Origin: Bacteroidota bacterium
Lineage (GTDB): Bacteria > Bacteroidota > Ignavibacteria > Ignavibacteriales > Melioribacteraceae
DNA length: 54,590 nucleotides
Direction of reading: 5' to 3'
Assembly: GCA_021820065.1 (NCBI GenBank)
Contig: JAKAEE010000017.1
Span: 1 to 54,590 of the forward strand
The translations under genes and the position numbers were made by a program. Of this stretch, positions 17,736 to 27,278 are shown in pieces. Under the pieces are notes generated by a model. That model made no database searches. It was not told the origin of the DNA and saw only the letters and a list, made by a program, of their open reading frames with translations. Within the stretch, counting starts at the first letter, position 1; each line of letters opens with the position of its first letter.

Positions 17736-20700
17736 ATGAACCGCAACTACCTTAACGAAATAGAAAAAAAACTCTCCGGCGTTACATCCCGCGAAAACGA
17801 ACGGGATGCACTCAAAGGGTCTTATCTTGTCATTTCCGTAGTTAGTGCTTGGGTTGTGCTGTTGGGTTTTCTTGAAATTGTTTTTGAATTCAGCTCCGTT
17901 GTACGAACCGTTTTGTTTTATGGCTCAGTTACTGCAATAGTTGTTATTTTGATTTGGCTGGTGATTGTTCCGCTACTCAAGAGCCGATTCATATTCTCCA
18001 AACCGGATTACTTTGACGCAGCGAAGAAAGTCGGCAATCATTTTCCGGAAATCAAAGATGAATTGTTTAATGCGCTCCAGCTTGTAACAGAACACGATAC
18101 ACATTTCTCGCCGGAATTAATTAACGCTGCATTTGAAAGAGTTTACTCCAAAACAAAAAGTTTTGATTTCGGTTCTGTCATAGATTTCGGCTCGATCAAG
18201 AAATTTTTACGCACTGCTATTATTGCTTTAGCCGCAGCGGTAATTCTCTTTGCCGCGGTGCCGGGGTTGCGCTCCGCTTCATATCGAATAATAAATTACA
18301 GCCGCAGTTTCACCATTCCGCCGAAATTTGTTTTTACGATTCAGCCAGGTAACAAAGAAGTTACGAAAGGCGATAATGTCGGTGTTATAATTAAGACAAT
18401 CGGCGAAATGCCGAAAGAAATTTCTCTATTGATGAAACAGGAAGACGAAACCGAATTCGCCGAGAAAAAAGTATTTGCCGATTCTTCCGGCGTGTTCAAA
18501 TACGAAGTTAGTTCCGTCAAGAGTTCATTTGATTACTTTGCCTCGGCAGAAGGAATAAAAAGTGATCTCTACAAAATTTCGGTGATCAATCGCCCGGTGA
18601 TAACAAATTTGGAGCTTACAATTATTCCGCCGGCTTATTCACGTCTGCCTGAACAAACCCAGCGCGACAACGGAAACATAAATGCATTGCCCGGAACACG
18701 CGCGCGCGTTTCTATTTCCGCATCAAGGGAAATTTCGAAAGCCGAAATCGCATTCAGCGACAGCACAACAAAACAGATGCAGACAAGTGGAGCGAAAGCT
18801 TCATCGGAGTTTGCAGTAATGAAAGACGGCAATTATCAAGTGTTTATTACGGACTCGCAAGGCAACTCAAACATCAACCCGATCAGTTATTCAATAAAAC
18901 TTTTGGCTGATGCGTTTCCGACAATTGAAATGATTTCGCCCGAGCAAAATATTAAGCTTGGAAAAGAAACCAAGGTTTCGCTCGTCTCAAAAATCAGCGA
19001 TGATTACGGTTTCAGCAAAATGAATTTGAATTACAGACTTGCTGCTTCCAAGTACCGCAAACCTTCCGACTCATTTACGCAAGTTCCGATTACAATTTCA
19101 AATACTCTCAAAGAGGATGAAGTTTATTTCGTCTGGGATCTTGCGCCTCTTGTTTTAGCCGAAGGAGAGGTTCTTTCGTATTATCTCGAAGTGTTCGATA
19201 ACGACAACATCAATGGTCCGAAATCTGCAAAGACCCAGCAGTTTACTATCACAGTTCCTTCGCTTGATGAAATTTTTGCCGATGCCGACACCAAACAGCA
19301 AGATGCTGCGAAAGATTTATCTAAGAGTTTTCAAGAAGCGGAAAAGTTGCACGATGAATTTCAAAAATTGAGCGACGATCTGAAACAAAACTCGAAAGAA
19401 ATTTCTTGGGATGAAAAAGAACGTGCCGAAAAAGCTTCCGAGAAATTCAAAGAACTGAGCAAGAAAGTTGACGAGATTTCTCAGAAACTTTCCGAAATGA
19501 AAAACGATCTCGCCAAGAATAATCTTCTTTCCGAAGAAACTCTGAAAAAATATAACGAGCTTCAAGACTTGCTAAATCAAATGAGCAGCGACGAAATGAA
19601 AGACGCTTTCAAGCGTATGCAGGAAGCTTTGCAAAGCATGATGCGTGATAATGTTCAAATGTCGCTTGAAGACTTGAAAGCCAACGAGGAGTATTTTAAG
19701 AAGAGTTTGGAGCGCACTGTTAATCTGCTTAAGCGAATTCAGGTCGAACAGAAAGTTGACGAGTTAACAAAACGTGCAGAGGAAATTGCAAAGAAAACCG
19801 AAGGGCTGCAAAACAAAACCGATCAATCAAGCTTATCTGATAAATCCAAACGCGATGAGCTTTCTGAACACCAAAGTGATATTACCAATGATCTGAAGGA
19901 TTTGAAAAACGAACTGAAAAAGTTAGGCGAAAAAATGAGCGGTTTAACCGACATGCCAAAGGATGAGCTTGACAAGCTTCAAAAGGAATTTGATAAACAG
20001 AACAACGAAAATCTTTCCAGCGACGCCGAAAAGAATTTACAGCAGCAGCAAAAATCTGAAGCCATGCAAAATCAATCCCAGCTTTCTCAAAACATGCAAA
20101 AGATGGGAAACCAATTTCACGGACTGCAAGCCGGTATGCAGCAAATGAACCAGATGAAAACATTTTACGACATGATGAAAATCATGAACGATCTTTTAAC
20201 GCTTTCCAAAGATCAAGAAAATTTAAAGAATAAAACCGATCTGTTAAGTCCGTACTCGCGCGAGTTTACAGAAAACGCGAAGGAACAAAACGAAATGATC
20301 GATAACCTGAGCAAGGTTATGAAAAATATGTCGGCGCTTTCACAAAAAACTTTTGCGATAACGCCTGAGATGGGGAAAGCGCTCGGTAAAGCGTTTTCCG
20401 ATATGCAGCAATCAATAACTGCGATGCAAAATCAAAACACTCCTCTTGCCGCACAAAAACAAACCAACAGCATGAGTGATATTAACGAGGCGGCTGAATT
20501 GATGAAAGGCGGCATGGATCAATTAATGAGCGGTGGACAAGGCGGCGGAATGATGAGCATGATGCAGCAACTTCAAATGCTTTCTCAGCAACAAATGGAT
20601 TTAAACAAATTAACACAGATGATGAATCAAGGACAGCTACCGCAAGAAATGCTGGCGCAAATGCAGCGGCTCGCTCAACAGCAGGACGCTATCCGTAAAT

Positions 20701-21101
20701 CTTTAGAAGAGCTGAATAAAGAAGCGCGCGAATCAGGAGAATCAAAACGGCTCGCCGCAAATCTAGAAAAGATTTTGAACGAGATGAAGGAAGTTGTCTC
20801 AAATCTTCAATCCCAAAAGGTTAATGACGATCTAGTAAAGCAGCAGGAAAGAATTTTATCAAAACTTTTGGATGCACAGACATCAATTAATGAACGGGAT
20901 TACGAAGAACAGAGAAAATCCACCGCCGGAAAAAATATCGACCGCACTTCTCCGCCGGATTTAATTCTAAGCACCGACGAAGGACGGAATAAACTTAAAG
21001 ACGAATTGATGAGAGCCATCAAAGAGGGTTACAAAAAAGATTACGAAGATCTCATCAGAAAATATTTTGAGGCGTTGGAGAAGGAAAGGAATAAGAAGTA
21101 A
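17736..21101 (+). CDS. DUF4175-like large membrane and coiled-coil protein
   Basis: A 1121-residue protein with two N-terminal membrane segments (about residues 28-50 and 58-80) and a third at about 155-175. A beta-rich region follows (residues 180-510, with PPKFVFTIQPGNKEVTKGD and YSRLPEQ). A very long charged coiled coil spans residues 510-750, and a Met/Gln-rich segment at about 760-960 contains runs such as MQQLQMLSQQQMDLN. This order matches DUF4175 family proteins of the Bacteroidota group. It is likely an envelope protein working with the DUF4159 protein just upstream; the biochemical role is unknown. Confidence 0.8.
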   Translation: MNRNYLNEIEKKLSGVTSRENERDALKGSYLVISVVSAWVVLLGFLEIVFEFSSVVRTVLFYGSVTAIVVILIWLVIVPLLKSRFIFSKPDYFDAAKKVGNHFPEIKDELFNALQLVTEHDTHFSPELINAAFERVYSKTKSFDFGSVIDFGSIKKFLRTAIIALAAAVILFAAVPGLRSASYRIINYSRSFTIPPKFVFTIQPGNKEVTKGDNVGVIIKTIGEMPKEISLLMKQEDETEFAEKKVFADSSGVFKYEVSSVKSSFDYFASAEGIKSDLYKISVINRPVITNLELTIIPPAYSRLPEQTQRDNGNINALPGTRARVSISASREISKAEIAFSDSTTKQMQTSGAKASSEFAVMKDGNYQVFITDSQGNSNINPISYSIKLLADAFPTIEMISPEQNIKLGKETKVSLVSKISDDYGFSKMNLNYRLAASKYRKPSDSFTQVPITISNTLKEDEVYFVWDLAPLVLAEGEVLSYYLEVFDNDNINGPKSAKTQQFTITVPSLDEIFADADTKQQDAAKDLSKSFQEAEKLHDEFQKLSDDLKQNSKEISWDEKERAEKASEKFKELSKKVDEISQKLSEMKNDLAKNNLLSEETLKKYNELQDLLNQMSSDEMKDAFKRMQEALQSMMRDNVQMSLEDLKANEEYFKKSLERTVNLLKRIQVEQKVDELTKRAEEIAKKTEGLQNKTDQSSLSDKSKRDELSEHQSDITNDLKDLKNELKKLGEKMSGLTDMPKDELDKLQKEFDKQNNENLSSDAEKNLQQQQKSEAMQNQSQLSQNMQKMGNQFHGLQAGMQQMNQMKTFYDMMKIMNDLLTLSKDQENLKNKTDLLSPYSREFTENAKEQNEMIDNLSKVMKNMSALSQKTFAITPEMGKALGKAFSDMQQSITAMQNQNTPLAAQKQTNSMSDINEAAELMKGGMDQLMSGGQGGGMMSMMQQLQMLSQQQMDLNKLTQMMNQGQLPQEMLAQMQRLAQQQDAIRKSLEELNKEARESGESKRLAANLEKILNEMKEVVSNLQSQKVNDDLVKQQERILSKLLDAQTSINERDYEEQRKSTAGKNIDRTSPPDLILSTDEGRNKLKDELMRAIKEGYKKDYEDLIRKYFEALEKERNKK

Positions 21102-21199
21102 GAAATCAGAAATAAGAATAAATATTCCTTTGCAACCATTTTGCGCTCTCTGAGATTAAGTCCCTCCTATTGAATAAACAGTTGAGAATATTACATCTT

Positions 21200-21586
21200 T
21201 TATTGAACGACAACTGTTCCCGTCATAGTGTCCTGATGCAGTCTGCAGTAGTACGGAAACGTTCCTTTTGTATTAAACGTGTATGAGAACGTTCCGCCGT
21301 TGCCGAGATTGCCGGAATCGAAAGTTCCGTTTGGCGAGCCAGGCGTTCCGCTTGTTACCGTGTGAGAAACATTGTCTTTGTTAGTCCATTTAACTGTTGT
21401 GCCTGCGGTGACAGTTATAGATTTTGGACTGAAAGAAATGTTTTGAATGAAAACTTCGTTTGTGCCTGGAGTTCCCATGTTAGTATTATTGTACGAACTT
21501 GTGACGTAGTCGTTCTTGGAACAACCGGCAATCATTACAAAAAACAGAATGGAAAGCATTGAAAGAAAAAGTGTTCTCTTTAACAT
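21200..21586 (-). CDS. Blue-copper (plastocyanin-like) lipoprotein
   Basis: The true start is the ATG at 21586, which has AAAGGG upstream; the open frame extends 56 codons further but adds no sensible leader. The signal peptide ends in the lipobox MIAGC, so it is a lipoprotein. The single cupredoxin domain has all type 1 copper ligands: His in SHTVT, Cys and His in YYCRLHQ and Met in DTMTGT. It is a small electron carrier or copper-binding protein in the periplasm. Its linker is rich in Asn, Thr and Gly. Confidence 0.9.
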   Translation of the reverse strand: MLKRTLFLSMLSILFFVMIAGCSKNDYVTSSYNNTNMGTPGTNEVFIQNISFSPKSITVTAGTTVKWTNKDNVSHTVTSGTPGSPNGTFDSGNLGNGGTFSYTFNTKGTFPYYCRLHQDTMTGTVVVQ

Positions 21587-21849
21587 TGTACGCCCTTTCG
21601 CGTTAATGAAATATTCTTCATGCTTAAGATGGAAAACAATTTTTCTCCGGGATAAGTTGCTTAGCAAAAAAGTGTCGCCGCTTCTCTGCGGACATTTCCA
21701 TCCAATGAGATGAAAATTTGATAAATGTTGCATCTCTAACTGAGCCAGTCCCAAATTTTTAGCATTATTTCTCCGAACAATATTGTGACAAAAACAGATG
21801 TTAAATAGAATCCGTAATTTTGTAAGTAACCAATTGGTCTAAATTTAAA

Positions 21850-22392
21850 ATGCAGAGATATATTGCTTTTCTCCGCGGGATAAACGTCGGCGGAAAAAAC
21901 ATAATTAAGATGGATGCCCTCGGTACCTTTTTCTCATCGCGGGGATTTAAGAACGTAAAGACATTTATTCAAAGCGGAAATGTTTTTTTCGATTCCTCCG
22001 CCAAGAGTTCTGATGCATTAACAAAAAAGATTGAGACCGGTCTGATGAAAGAATACGGCAGCAATATTAAGGTGATGCTTAGAACCGTTGAAGAAATGGA
22101 AAACATGGTAAACCAAAATCCTTTCAAGAAAATTAAGCCGGACGACAAGATTAAACTTTACGTTTGCTTTTTAGACAAGGAACCAAAAATTAAAGCGAGG
22201 CTGCCGTTAATTTCCGAAAAAGAAGCGCTGGAAGTTTTCAAAACAGATAAGAAAAATGCCTTCATTATCAGCGGACAGACGAAAGGCGGCGGGTTCGGAT
22301 TCCCCAACAACTTCATTGAAAAAGAACTCGGTATTTTCTCCACCGCGCGGAATTGGAATACTGTTTGCAAAATGATGGATTCGATTTTATAA
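21850..22392 (+). CDS. DUF1697-domain protein
   Basis: The N-terminal block RYIAFLRGINVGGKNIIKMD and the following FIQSGNVFFDSS are the family signature of DUF1697, and the C-terminal ARNWNTVCKM is its closing motif. Length (180 residues) is typical. No function is established. A TAnnTTTG-like element (TAATTTTG, 21815-21822) lies 28 bases upstream. Confidence 0.88.
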   Translation: MQRYIAFLRGINVGGKNIIKMDALGTFFSSRGFKNVKTFIQSGNVFFDSSAKSSDALTKKIETGLMKEYGSNIKVMLRTVEEMENMVNQNPFKKIKPDDKIKLYVCFLDKEPKIKARLPLISEKEALEVFKTDKKNAFIISGQTKGGGFGFPNNFIEKELGIFSTARNWNTVCKMMDSIL

Positions 22393-22487
22393 TCGTAACA
22401 CTGAATTAAACAACTTTATATTATCCGGCATTTGATTATTTTATCCATCAGGAATTGCTTTTCCACACAATCATTCGGCGGGATTCA

Positions 22488-23927
22488 ATGAAACACTGTT
22501 TATTACTTCTGCTGCTCTGCTCTACAATATTTGCAAAGTCAATCGAACCCAATCCGCTCGACCAGCAAATAATTTCCCACACGTTCAATGAAGAATTTGA
22601 TCAGGCAAAAAAACTTTGCCAAGAACAGATCAATATTAACCCCAACTCGCCGAAGTATTATTACTATCTCATCAACGCAAAAATTCTTGAGAACTATCAA
22701 AAAGTTGCCGAGCTTGATCCAGACAAACGAAGCGAGGGAAGAAAAGTTCTCAATAAAGAAATCATCGACTACTGCGAAAGTGTAATCGACAAATTTGACG
22801 TTTCAAAACTGAACATTGAAAACAAATTTTATTACGGAACAATCTACGGTTTTCTCGCTCGCATTTACGGCATAGATGGCTCGTGGTGGAGCGCTTTCAG
22901 AAGCGGAATGAAATCAAAAAAAATTATGGAAGAAATTATCAAAAACGATCCGCGGTTCTACGATGCATATCTTCCGCTTGGAATGCTTAACTATTATGCC
23001 GACCGTTTAAGCGGCATCACAAGTTTTGTTGCGGGCATTCTCGGATTTTCCAGCAATAGAGAACAAGGGTTGAATTATCTTCAACTGGCTTACAACAAAG
23101 GTACGCTTACGTTCGGTCAAACAGCGCTAACGCTAATAGAAGTTTATCAAGGTCTAGAGGGAAACGAATATGCGGCGTTACCTTATTATGAAGCATTCTT
23201 GAAACGCTTTCCAAGAAATTCCCGCGTGCTGAATGCATATTGCCAGAATCTGATGGACATTTTAGATTTCAAAACAGCCGAGGGATTGATAAAGAACGAC
23301 AAACAAAATCTAATTGATGATTACGCCAAAGCGCGGTTCTATGATGCAAAAGGAAATTCGCAGCTTGCAATTCAGCTGGGTGAACGCGCGCTGGGAAATG
23401 AAAAAAAATTATACCGCGGTGGAGGAAACGCCGTACGGTACATAATTGTTTTCAACAGTTGGCTTACGGGAGACAATGCCCGGATAAAAAAATATGAACC
23501 GACACTTAGCGATCGATATAAAGAACTGTTTGCTGTTATGAAAAGTAATGAGAGAGATGTCCGGTGGCTGCGCGAACTTTTAATCCTTATTTCAAACGAT
23601 AAACCGATAAACGACATCGAAAACTTTGTGAAGTTGAAACCAGCGTTTGACAATACAAAAGAAGTAGAGGGTCAATTCCATCTTCTCCTCGCAGAATTTT
23701 ATTTTAAAAACGATCTGCTTGAAAAAGCGGAACAATATTTCAACAAAGCCGCTTACTCGACGAATGAGCATGACAAAAACTCCGCTATGATTTACCTGAT
23801 TCAAATTTATCTGAAGCAGACCGTTGATAAGAGTAAGGTTAAGAACTTGATTTCTTTGATAGACAAATCGGACAATTCGCGGCTGACTTATTTGTCAAAA
23901 GGCTTAGAGAAAAAATACAATTTATGA
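22488..23927 (+). CDS. Exported TPR-repeat protein
   Basis: Starting at the ATG at 22488 the protein has a signal peptide (KHCLLLLLLCSTIFA) and then about 460 residues of helical repeats. TPR-like units are seen around residues 20-60, 160-200 and 380-430 (QFHLLLAEFYFKNDLLEKAEQYFNKAAY). The codon at 22455 would add 11 residues without ribosome-site support. No catalytic motif is visible; a scaffold or periplasmic assembly role is the only inference. Confidence 0.75.
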   Translation: MKHCLLLLLLCSTIFAKSIEPNPLDQQIISHTFNEEFDQAKKLCQEQININPNSPKYYYYLINAKILENYQKVAELDPDKRSEGRKVLNKEIIDYCESVIDKFDVSKLNIENKFYYGTIYGFLARIYGIDGSWWSAFRSGMKSKKIMEEIIKNDPRFYDAYLPLGMLNYYADRLSGITSFVAGILGFSSNREQGLNYLQLAYNKGTLTFGQTALTLIEVYQGLEGNEYAALPYYEAFLKRFPRNSRVLNAYCQNLMDILDFKTAEGLIKNDKQNLIDDYAKARFYDAKGNSQLAIQLGERALGNEKKLYRGGGNAVRYIIVFNSWLTGDNARIKKYEPTLSDRYKELFAVMKSNERDVRWLRELLILISNDKPINDIENFVKLKPAFDNTKEVEGQFHLLLAEFYFKNDLLEKAEQYFNKAAYSTNEHDKNSAMIYLIQIYLKQTVDKSKVKNLISLIDKSDNSRLTYLSKGLEKKYNL

Positions 23928-24005
23928 TCAAGTATGGAAGCGGTTTGGGGTTGTTCATTGTCGCTTAGAAGTTTCTATTCGCTTAGACATAATACACTTT
24001 TTGTG

Positions 24006-24653
24006 TTAGACAAATTGCAGTAAAACCTCGGGTGGAATTTCATGCCCGCCGCTGAAACGTTTCAGATCAAATTTTAAATTCAATCCTTCAATTCGTTTCA
24101 GCTCCTGCTGAATCAAAAATTCCGGAATGAACTCGTCTGTGTCGCCGATTACCAATGTTGGGTTCAACCTATTAATGATTTCTCGATTTGTTTCGAGATC
24201 GACATCGGGGGGAATAGCGCCGCCCCATAAAATGAATCGATCAACTTTAACATCGCTCCGCACAAGCCACCTGCAAGCAGTTGCTGTTCCTTGTGAGAAA
24301 CCGAACACGGTAACTTTGACATTTTTAAGATTCGATTGATAAATTATTTCATCATAGAGAGCGTTGAGATAATTTGTGTAGTCCATCATTTCGTTCTCGC
24401 GCTCAATTTTTGTCATCCATGTTGCGCCCATTTTTCCTTTGTAGCTTTTCAAATAAAATCTGTTCAGCGCTTCCGGCGCAACAATCAAAACGCTGTCGCT
24501 TGCTATCGGTTCAAAATTATTTATGAAATCTTCGGCGAGTTGACCGTAACCATGCAGCACGAACCAAACTGATTCAACTTTATCGGAGATTGAGCCGGAA
24601 ACAAAATAACGCGCAGTCTTTTTGACGGAAATGTTTCTAGGGGTTGCATTCAT
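24006..24653 (-). CDS. Alpha/beta-hydrolase, phospholipase/carboxylesterase type
   Basis: The nucleophile elbow GFSQGTATA (Ser) and the FVLHGYGQLAEDF oxyanion block match the phospholipase/carboxylesterase group. The aspartate is in VIGDTDEFIPE and the histidine in FSGGHEIPPE, giving a full catalytic triad. It is 215 residues and cytoplasmic. It lies 84 bases downstream of a transposase gene on the same strand. Confidence 0.88.
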   Translation of the reverse strand: MNATPRNISVKKTARYFVSGSISDKVESVWFVLHGYGQLAEDFINNFEPIASDSVLIVAPEALNRFYLKSYKGKMGATWMTKIERENEMMDYTNYLNALYDEIIYQSNLKNVKVTVFGFSQGTATACRWLVRSDVKVDRFILWGGAIPPDVDLETNREIINRLNPTLVIGDTDEFIPEFLIQQELKRIEGLNLKFDLKRFSGGHEIPPEVLLQFV

Positions 24654-24737
24654 TTTAGCTTCTCTTTATCTGATTTACCGATTGAACGAAGGTCGTTGCC
24701 GGTAAGAAGATTGTAAATGGTTCCCGCTGCTATGTTC

Positions 24738-25244
24738 TTATTTAGCGTATTCTTCGTCTTCATCCCATTTCGAGTAATTGTAATGAATGTAATGTCGAAT
24801 TTCATGCAGCGATTTCTCGTTACGAATAATATGATCATAAAATCTTGGTTGCCAAAAAAAATCATTAAATCCAGCCTGATGAATTTTTGTTGTGCATGAG
24901 GATTTAAAACCTCTTACAATGTTCGACAAATTTTGTTTTACTTGTAGAGATGCGTAGTCATGCGTCTCTACATTTTTATTATCAATTATTATTATCCCAT
25001 GGATATGATTCGGCATAATTATCCATTCATCTAATTCCAGATCACGCCTGATCTTTGGCGTAGCGAGCCACTCTTCTTCAACAATCTTACCAACAGCAGA
25101 CAAACACATTCTTTCCTTAGCAATTCTTCCGAAGAAACATGATTTATTTTTCGTACAGATTGTAATATAATACCATGCATTGTTCGTGTAATCCCATCCT
25201 TTCAGTCTTGCGCTTTCAATTCTATATTTGTTTTGATACAACAT
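24738..25244 (-). mobile_element. REP-associated tyrosine transposase (Y1, IS200-like)
   Basis: The single-domain HUH nuclease shows the His-x-His metal motif in MPNHIHGIIII and, in the C-terminal part, RFYDHIIRNEKSL with the catalytic Tyr in FYDH, as in RAYT proteins that mobilise REP palindromes. It is 168-174 residues, depending on the start (ATG 25244 or 25262); the latter overlaps the MOSC gene. An imperfect hairpin, GTAGAGA...TCTCTAC, lies inside the coding sequence at 24944-24971. The gene appears intact. No IS200 partner gene or terminal repeats are seen, so it is a resident RAYT and not an IS copy. Confidence 0.88.
24944..24971. repeat. REP-like hairpin inside the transposase gene
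   Basis: GTAGAGATGCGT, a 4-base loop and ATGCGTCTCTAC form a 12-bp stem with two wobble pairs. The minus-strand arm starts GTAGAGACGC, and the same ten bases recur at the intergenic hairpin beginning 32256, so the two may be related REP elements. Confidence 0.55.
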
Positions 25245-25248
25245 TGAT

Positions 25249-26061
25249 TCATTTCCACTCAAGAATTTCTAATTGATCGCCAATTTTCACAATACCGCGC
25301 CCAACGTGCAGTAGATTTTGACCAAAATAAACATGATTCTCTTTCGCTCTGTAAGTTGAGAGAGTTTTTAGCGGCTCCGATTTCACTTCTGCCGTCTCTT
25401 GGTTGACCGTCGTTACCAGACATCTCGAACACGGTTTAACCGACTCAAAAATAGCATTGCCTATTTTGAACTTTCTCCATTTATCTTCATCGAACGGTTC
25501 TCCGCCATCGAAAACAAAATTGGGGCGAAACCGGTTCATCGGAACTTTCTCTTCCAAACGCGAATTCAAATCATTAAGTGATTGCTGTCCAATAATAAGA
25601 AACGGATAAGCATCTGCAAAACTTACTATCTGATTGCCTGCGGCATATTTTTGATCTACCATGCGCAATGATTCATCGGGCATATAAACCAATTTGCAGT
25701 GAACATTCAAGGCTTCCGACAGCCATTTATCTGCTGCTGTGCTAAAATGCGCCGCCTCAACTTTATCATTCCAAACAACAATTTCAATATTCTTACTCCT
25801 CTCCGAAATGAACGGCAAAACCAGTGGTTTGATATATTTTACTCTGTGCGTTAGCGTTAGACCGGCTTGATCCATAGCCACCTTAACAAGCGCCATTTGT
25901 GCGTGAGTGCGTTGTGTTAAAAACCTTCCTTCTTTATCAACAACCATCCAGCGGCGGTCGTATTTTAATCCACGGTCTGTTATCTCTGACAATTGAAGTG
26001 ATATCCCGCCAAGTGACTTAACGGGATAGACGTTTATCTCGCTTAAAAAGTATTCGCTCAT
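25249..26061 (-). CDS. MOSC-domain protein (YcbX-like)
   Basis: The protein has an N-terminal MOSC beta-barrel (INVYPVKSLGGISLQLSE, DRRWMVVDKEGRFLTQR) and a MOSC domain (NRFRPNFVFDGGEPFDEDKW, then the cysteine motif KPCSRCLVTTVN, then GQNLLH). Such proteins bind molybdenum cofactor through the conserved Cys and take part in reduction of N-hydroxylated compounds. Length 270 is normal. It overlaps, or lies 4 bases before, the transposase gene. Confidence 0.92.
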   Translation of the reverse strand: MSEYFLSEINVYPVKSLGGISLQLSEITDRGLKYDRRWMVVDKEGRFLTQRTHAQMALVKVAMDQAGLTLTHRVKYIKPLVLPFISERSKNIEIVVWNDKVEAAHFSTAADKWLSEALNVHCKLVYMPDESLRMVDQKYAAGNQIVSFADAYPFLIIGQQSLNDLNSRLEEKVPMNRFRPNFVFDGGEPFDEDKWRKFKIGNAIFESVKPCSRCLVTTVNQETAEVKSEPLKTLSTYRAKENHVYFGQNLLHVGRGIVKIGDQLEILEWK

Positions 26062-26186
26062 TTAGACTTCTTCACTGTTTGGAGTTTGTGACGAAAATAA
26101 TTATTAGAGTGATCCCGTTCAATCTTAAAGTTTCATCATTTAATCAACCTTAGCCATAGCATAAACGCGTGCGAAGACCATTTGTT

Positions 26187-26993
26187 TTATTTCAAAACTT
26201 TTAAGCTCACCAGAATCTCGCGCAGCATCGTATCACGTTTCTCTAGGGCTTCATCAAAAGTTTTTGCATCGATATTAAATGCGAAGAAAGAAACATCTTT
26301 TCCTTTTTCAACATATCCCACAATCCAGCCAATCCACGTTCCGTCTTCCTTCTCGCCGCCGCCGGTTTTAAATTTTAACACCGCGTGTTTGTATTCTTCC
26401 GAAGGCATTATTTTTTTTACAATGTCAACGTTCCGTTTAGAAACCGGAAGCCGATAATTGTAAAAACGCTTTAAGAATTCTATTTGTTCATCGGCAGAAA
26501 TTTTAAGTGAATTGTCCAGCCAGAACATGTCAACATTCTTACCTATCGCTTGATTACCATAATTAAGGGCTGCCAGCCATTTTTTGTATTGGTCTAATCC
26601 AACTCTTCTTGCTATTTCCTGGTAGTAAGGAACAACCGAATACTTAAGCGCGGATATCATATTATGGTCGCGATTCCAATCTGCATTCCATCGTTTCGTA
26701 CCGTCCCATTTGATCACAAAATTTTCATCCGGCGCAACACCAGTCTCTAGAGCAATTAACGAATTAGGAATTTTAAAAGTAGACTTTGGCGAAAATCTTT
26801 CCGCACATCTTGGTTCATTGTACCGGAAATATTTCCCGCTTTCTTTATCAAACAATATGAAAGCCGCGGTTTGACCTTTAAGTATTCCGGCAACGATAAC
26901 TGAATCGGCACTCAAACTTTGTGTTTGTGCATTTAAAGCACTAAGCGGAGCGAATAACACAACGAGAAACACTTTGTTCAAAAAATTTTTCAT
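26187..26993 (-). CDS. Class D (OXA-type) beta-lactamase
   Basis: All serine class D motifs are present: S71-T-F-K74 (nucleophile and carboxylated lysine), S119-V-V, Y145-G-N, W158 and K209-T-G. A signal peptide (VFLVVLFAPLSALNAQ) directs it to the periplasm, where it hydrolyses beta-lactam rings. Total length (268) is normal for OXA enzymes. No integron, insertion sequence or resistance partner is near, so this looks like an intrinsic chromosomal gene. Spectrum cannot be inferred. Confidence 0.94.
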   Translation of the reverse strand: MKNFLNKVFLVVLFAPLSALNAQTQSLSADSVIVAGILKGQTAAFILFDKESGKYFRYNEPRCAERFSPKSTFKIPNSLIALETGVAPDENFVIKWDGTKRWNADWNRDHNMISALKYSVVPYYQEIARRVGLDQYKKWLAALNYGNQAIGKNVDMFWLDNSLKISADEQIEFLKRFYNYRLPVSKRNVDIVKKIMPSEEYKHAVLKFKTGGGEKEDGTWIGWIVGYVEKGKDVSFFAFNIDAKTFDEALEKRDTMLREILVSLKVLK

Positions 26994-27002
26994 GAGATTT
27001 CC

Positions 27003-27278
27003 TTCACCGATCCAATCGCCAATTAAAAACTTAAAACCGCGCCAATCAGACTTTTGTACTTGCTGGCAAAATCATTCCGTGGGAAAAGAAGAAGCAAAAC
27101 GGAAGCGACGATGATACAATATTTCAATCGATTGTTTGTTGATCTCAAAGCCACAACAACCTCGCGGAGATAATTGATAAAATCAAAGCGGCGATGCAAT
27201 AAATCTTTGATTTATTTGCGATGTAATTTATCGAAAAGAATTGAAACAGATAAGAAGGAAATGAAAGTTGACGACTCG
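27003..27278. other. Intergenic gap between DoxX and beta-lactamase genes
   Basis: The 276-base gap follows the stop of the MNIO operon and holds the upstream region of the beta-lactamase. I see no gene, hairpin terminator or repeat. A small open frame that reaches into it from the plus strand is antisense to DoxX and not supported. Confidence 0.4.

Noticed and set aside
24738..25262. Calling the transposase a complete IS200/IS605 insertion sequence
   Set aside because: No TnpB partner, no matching flanking hairpins or target site at the ends; it fits a domesticated RAYT better.
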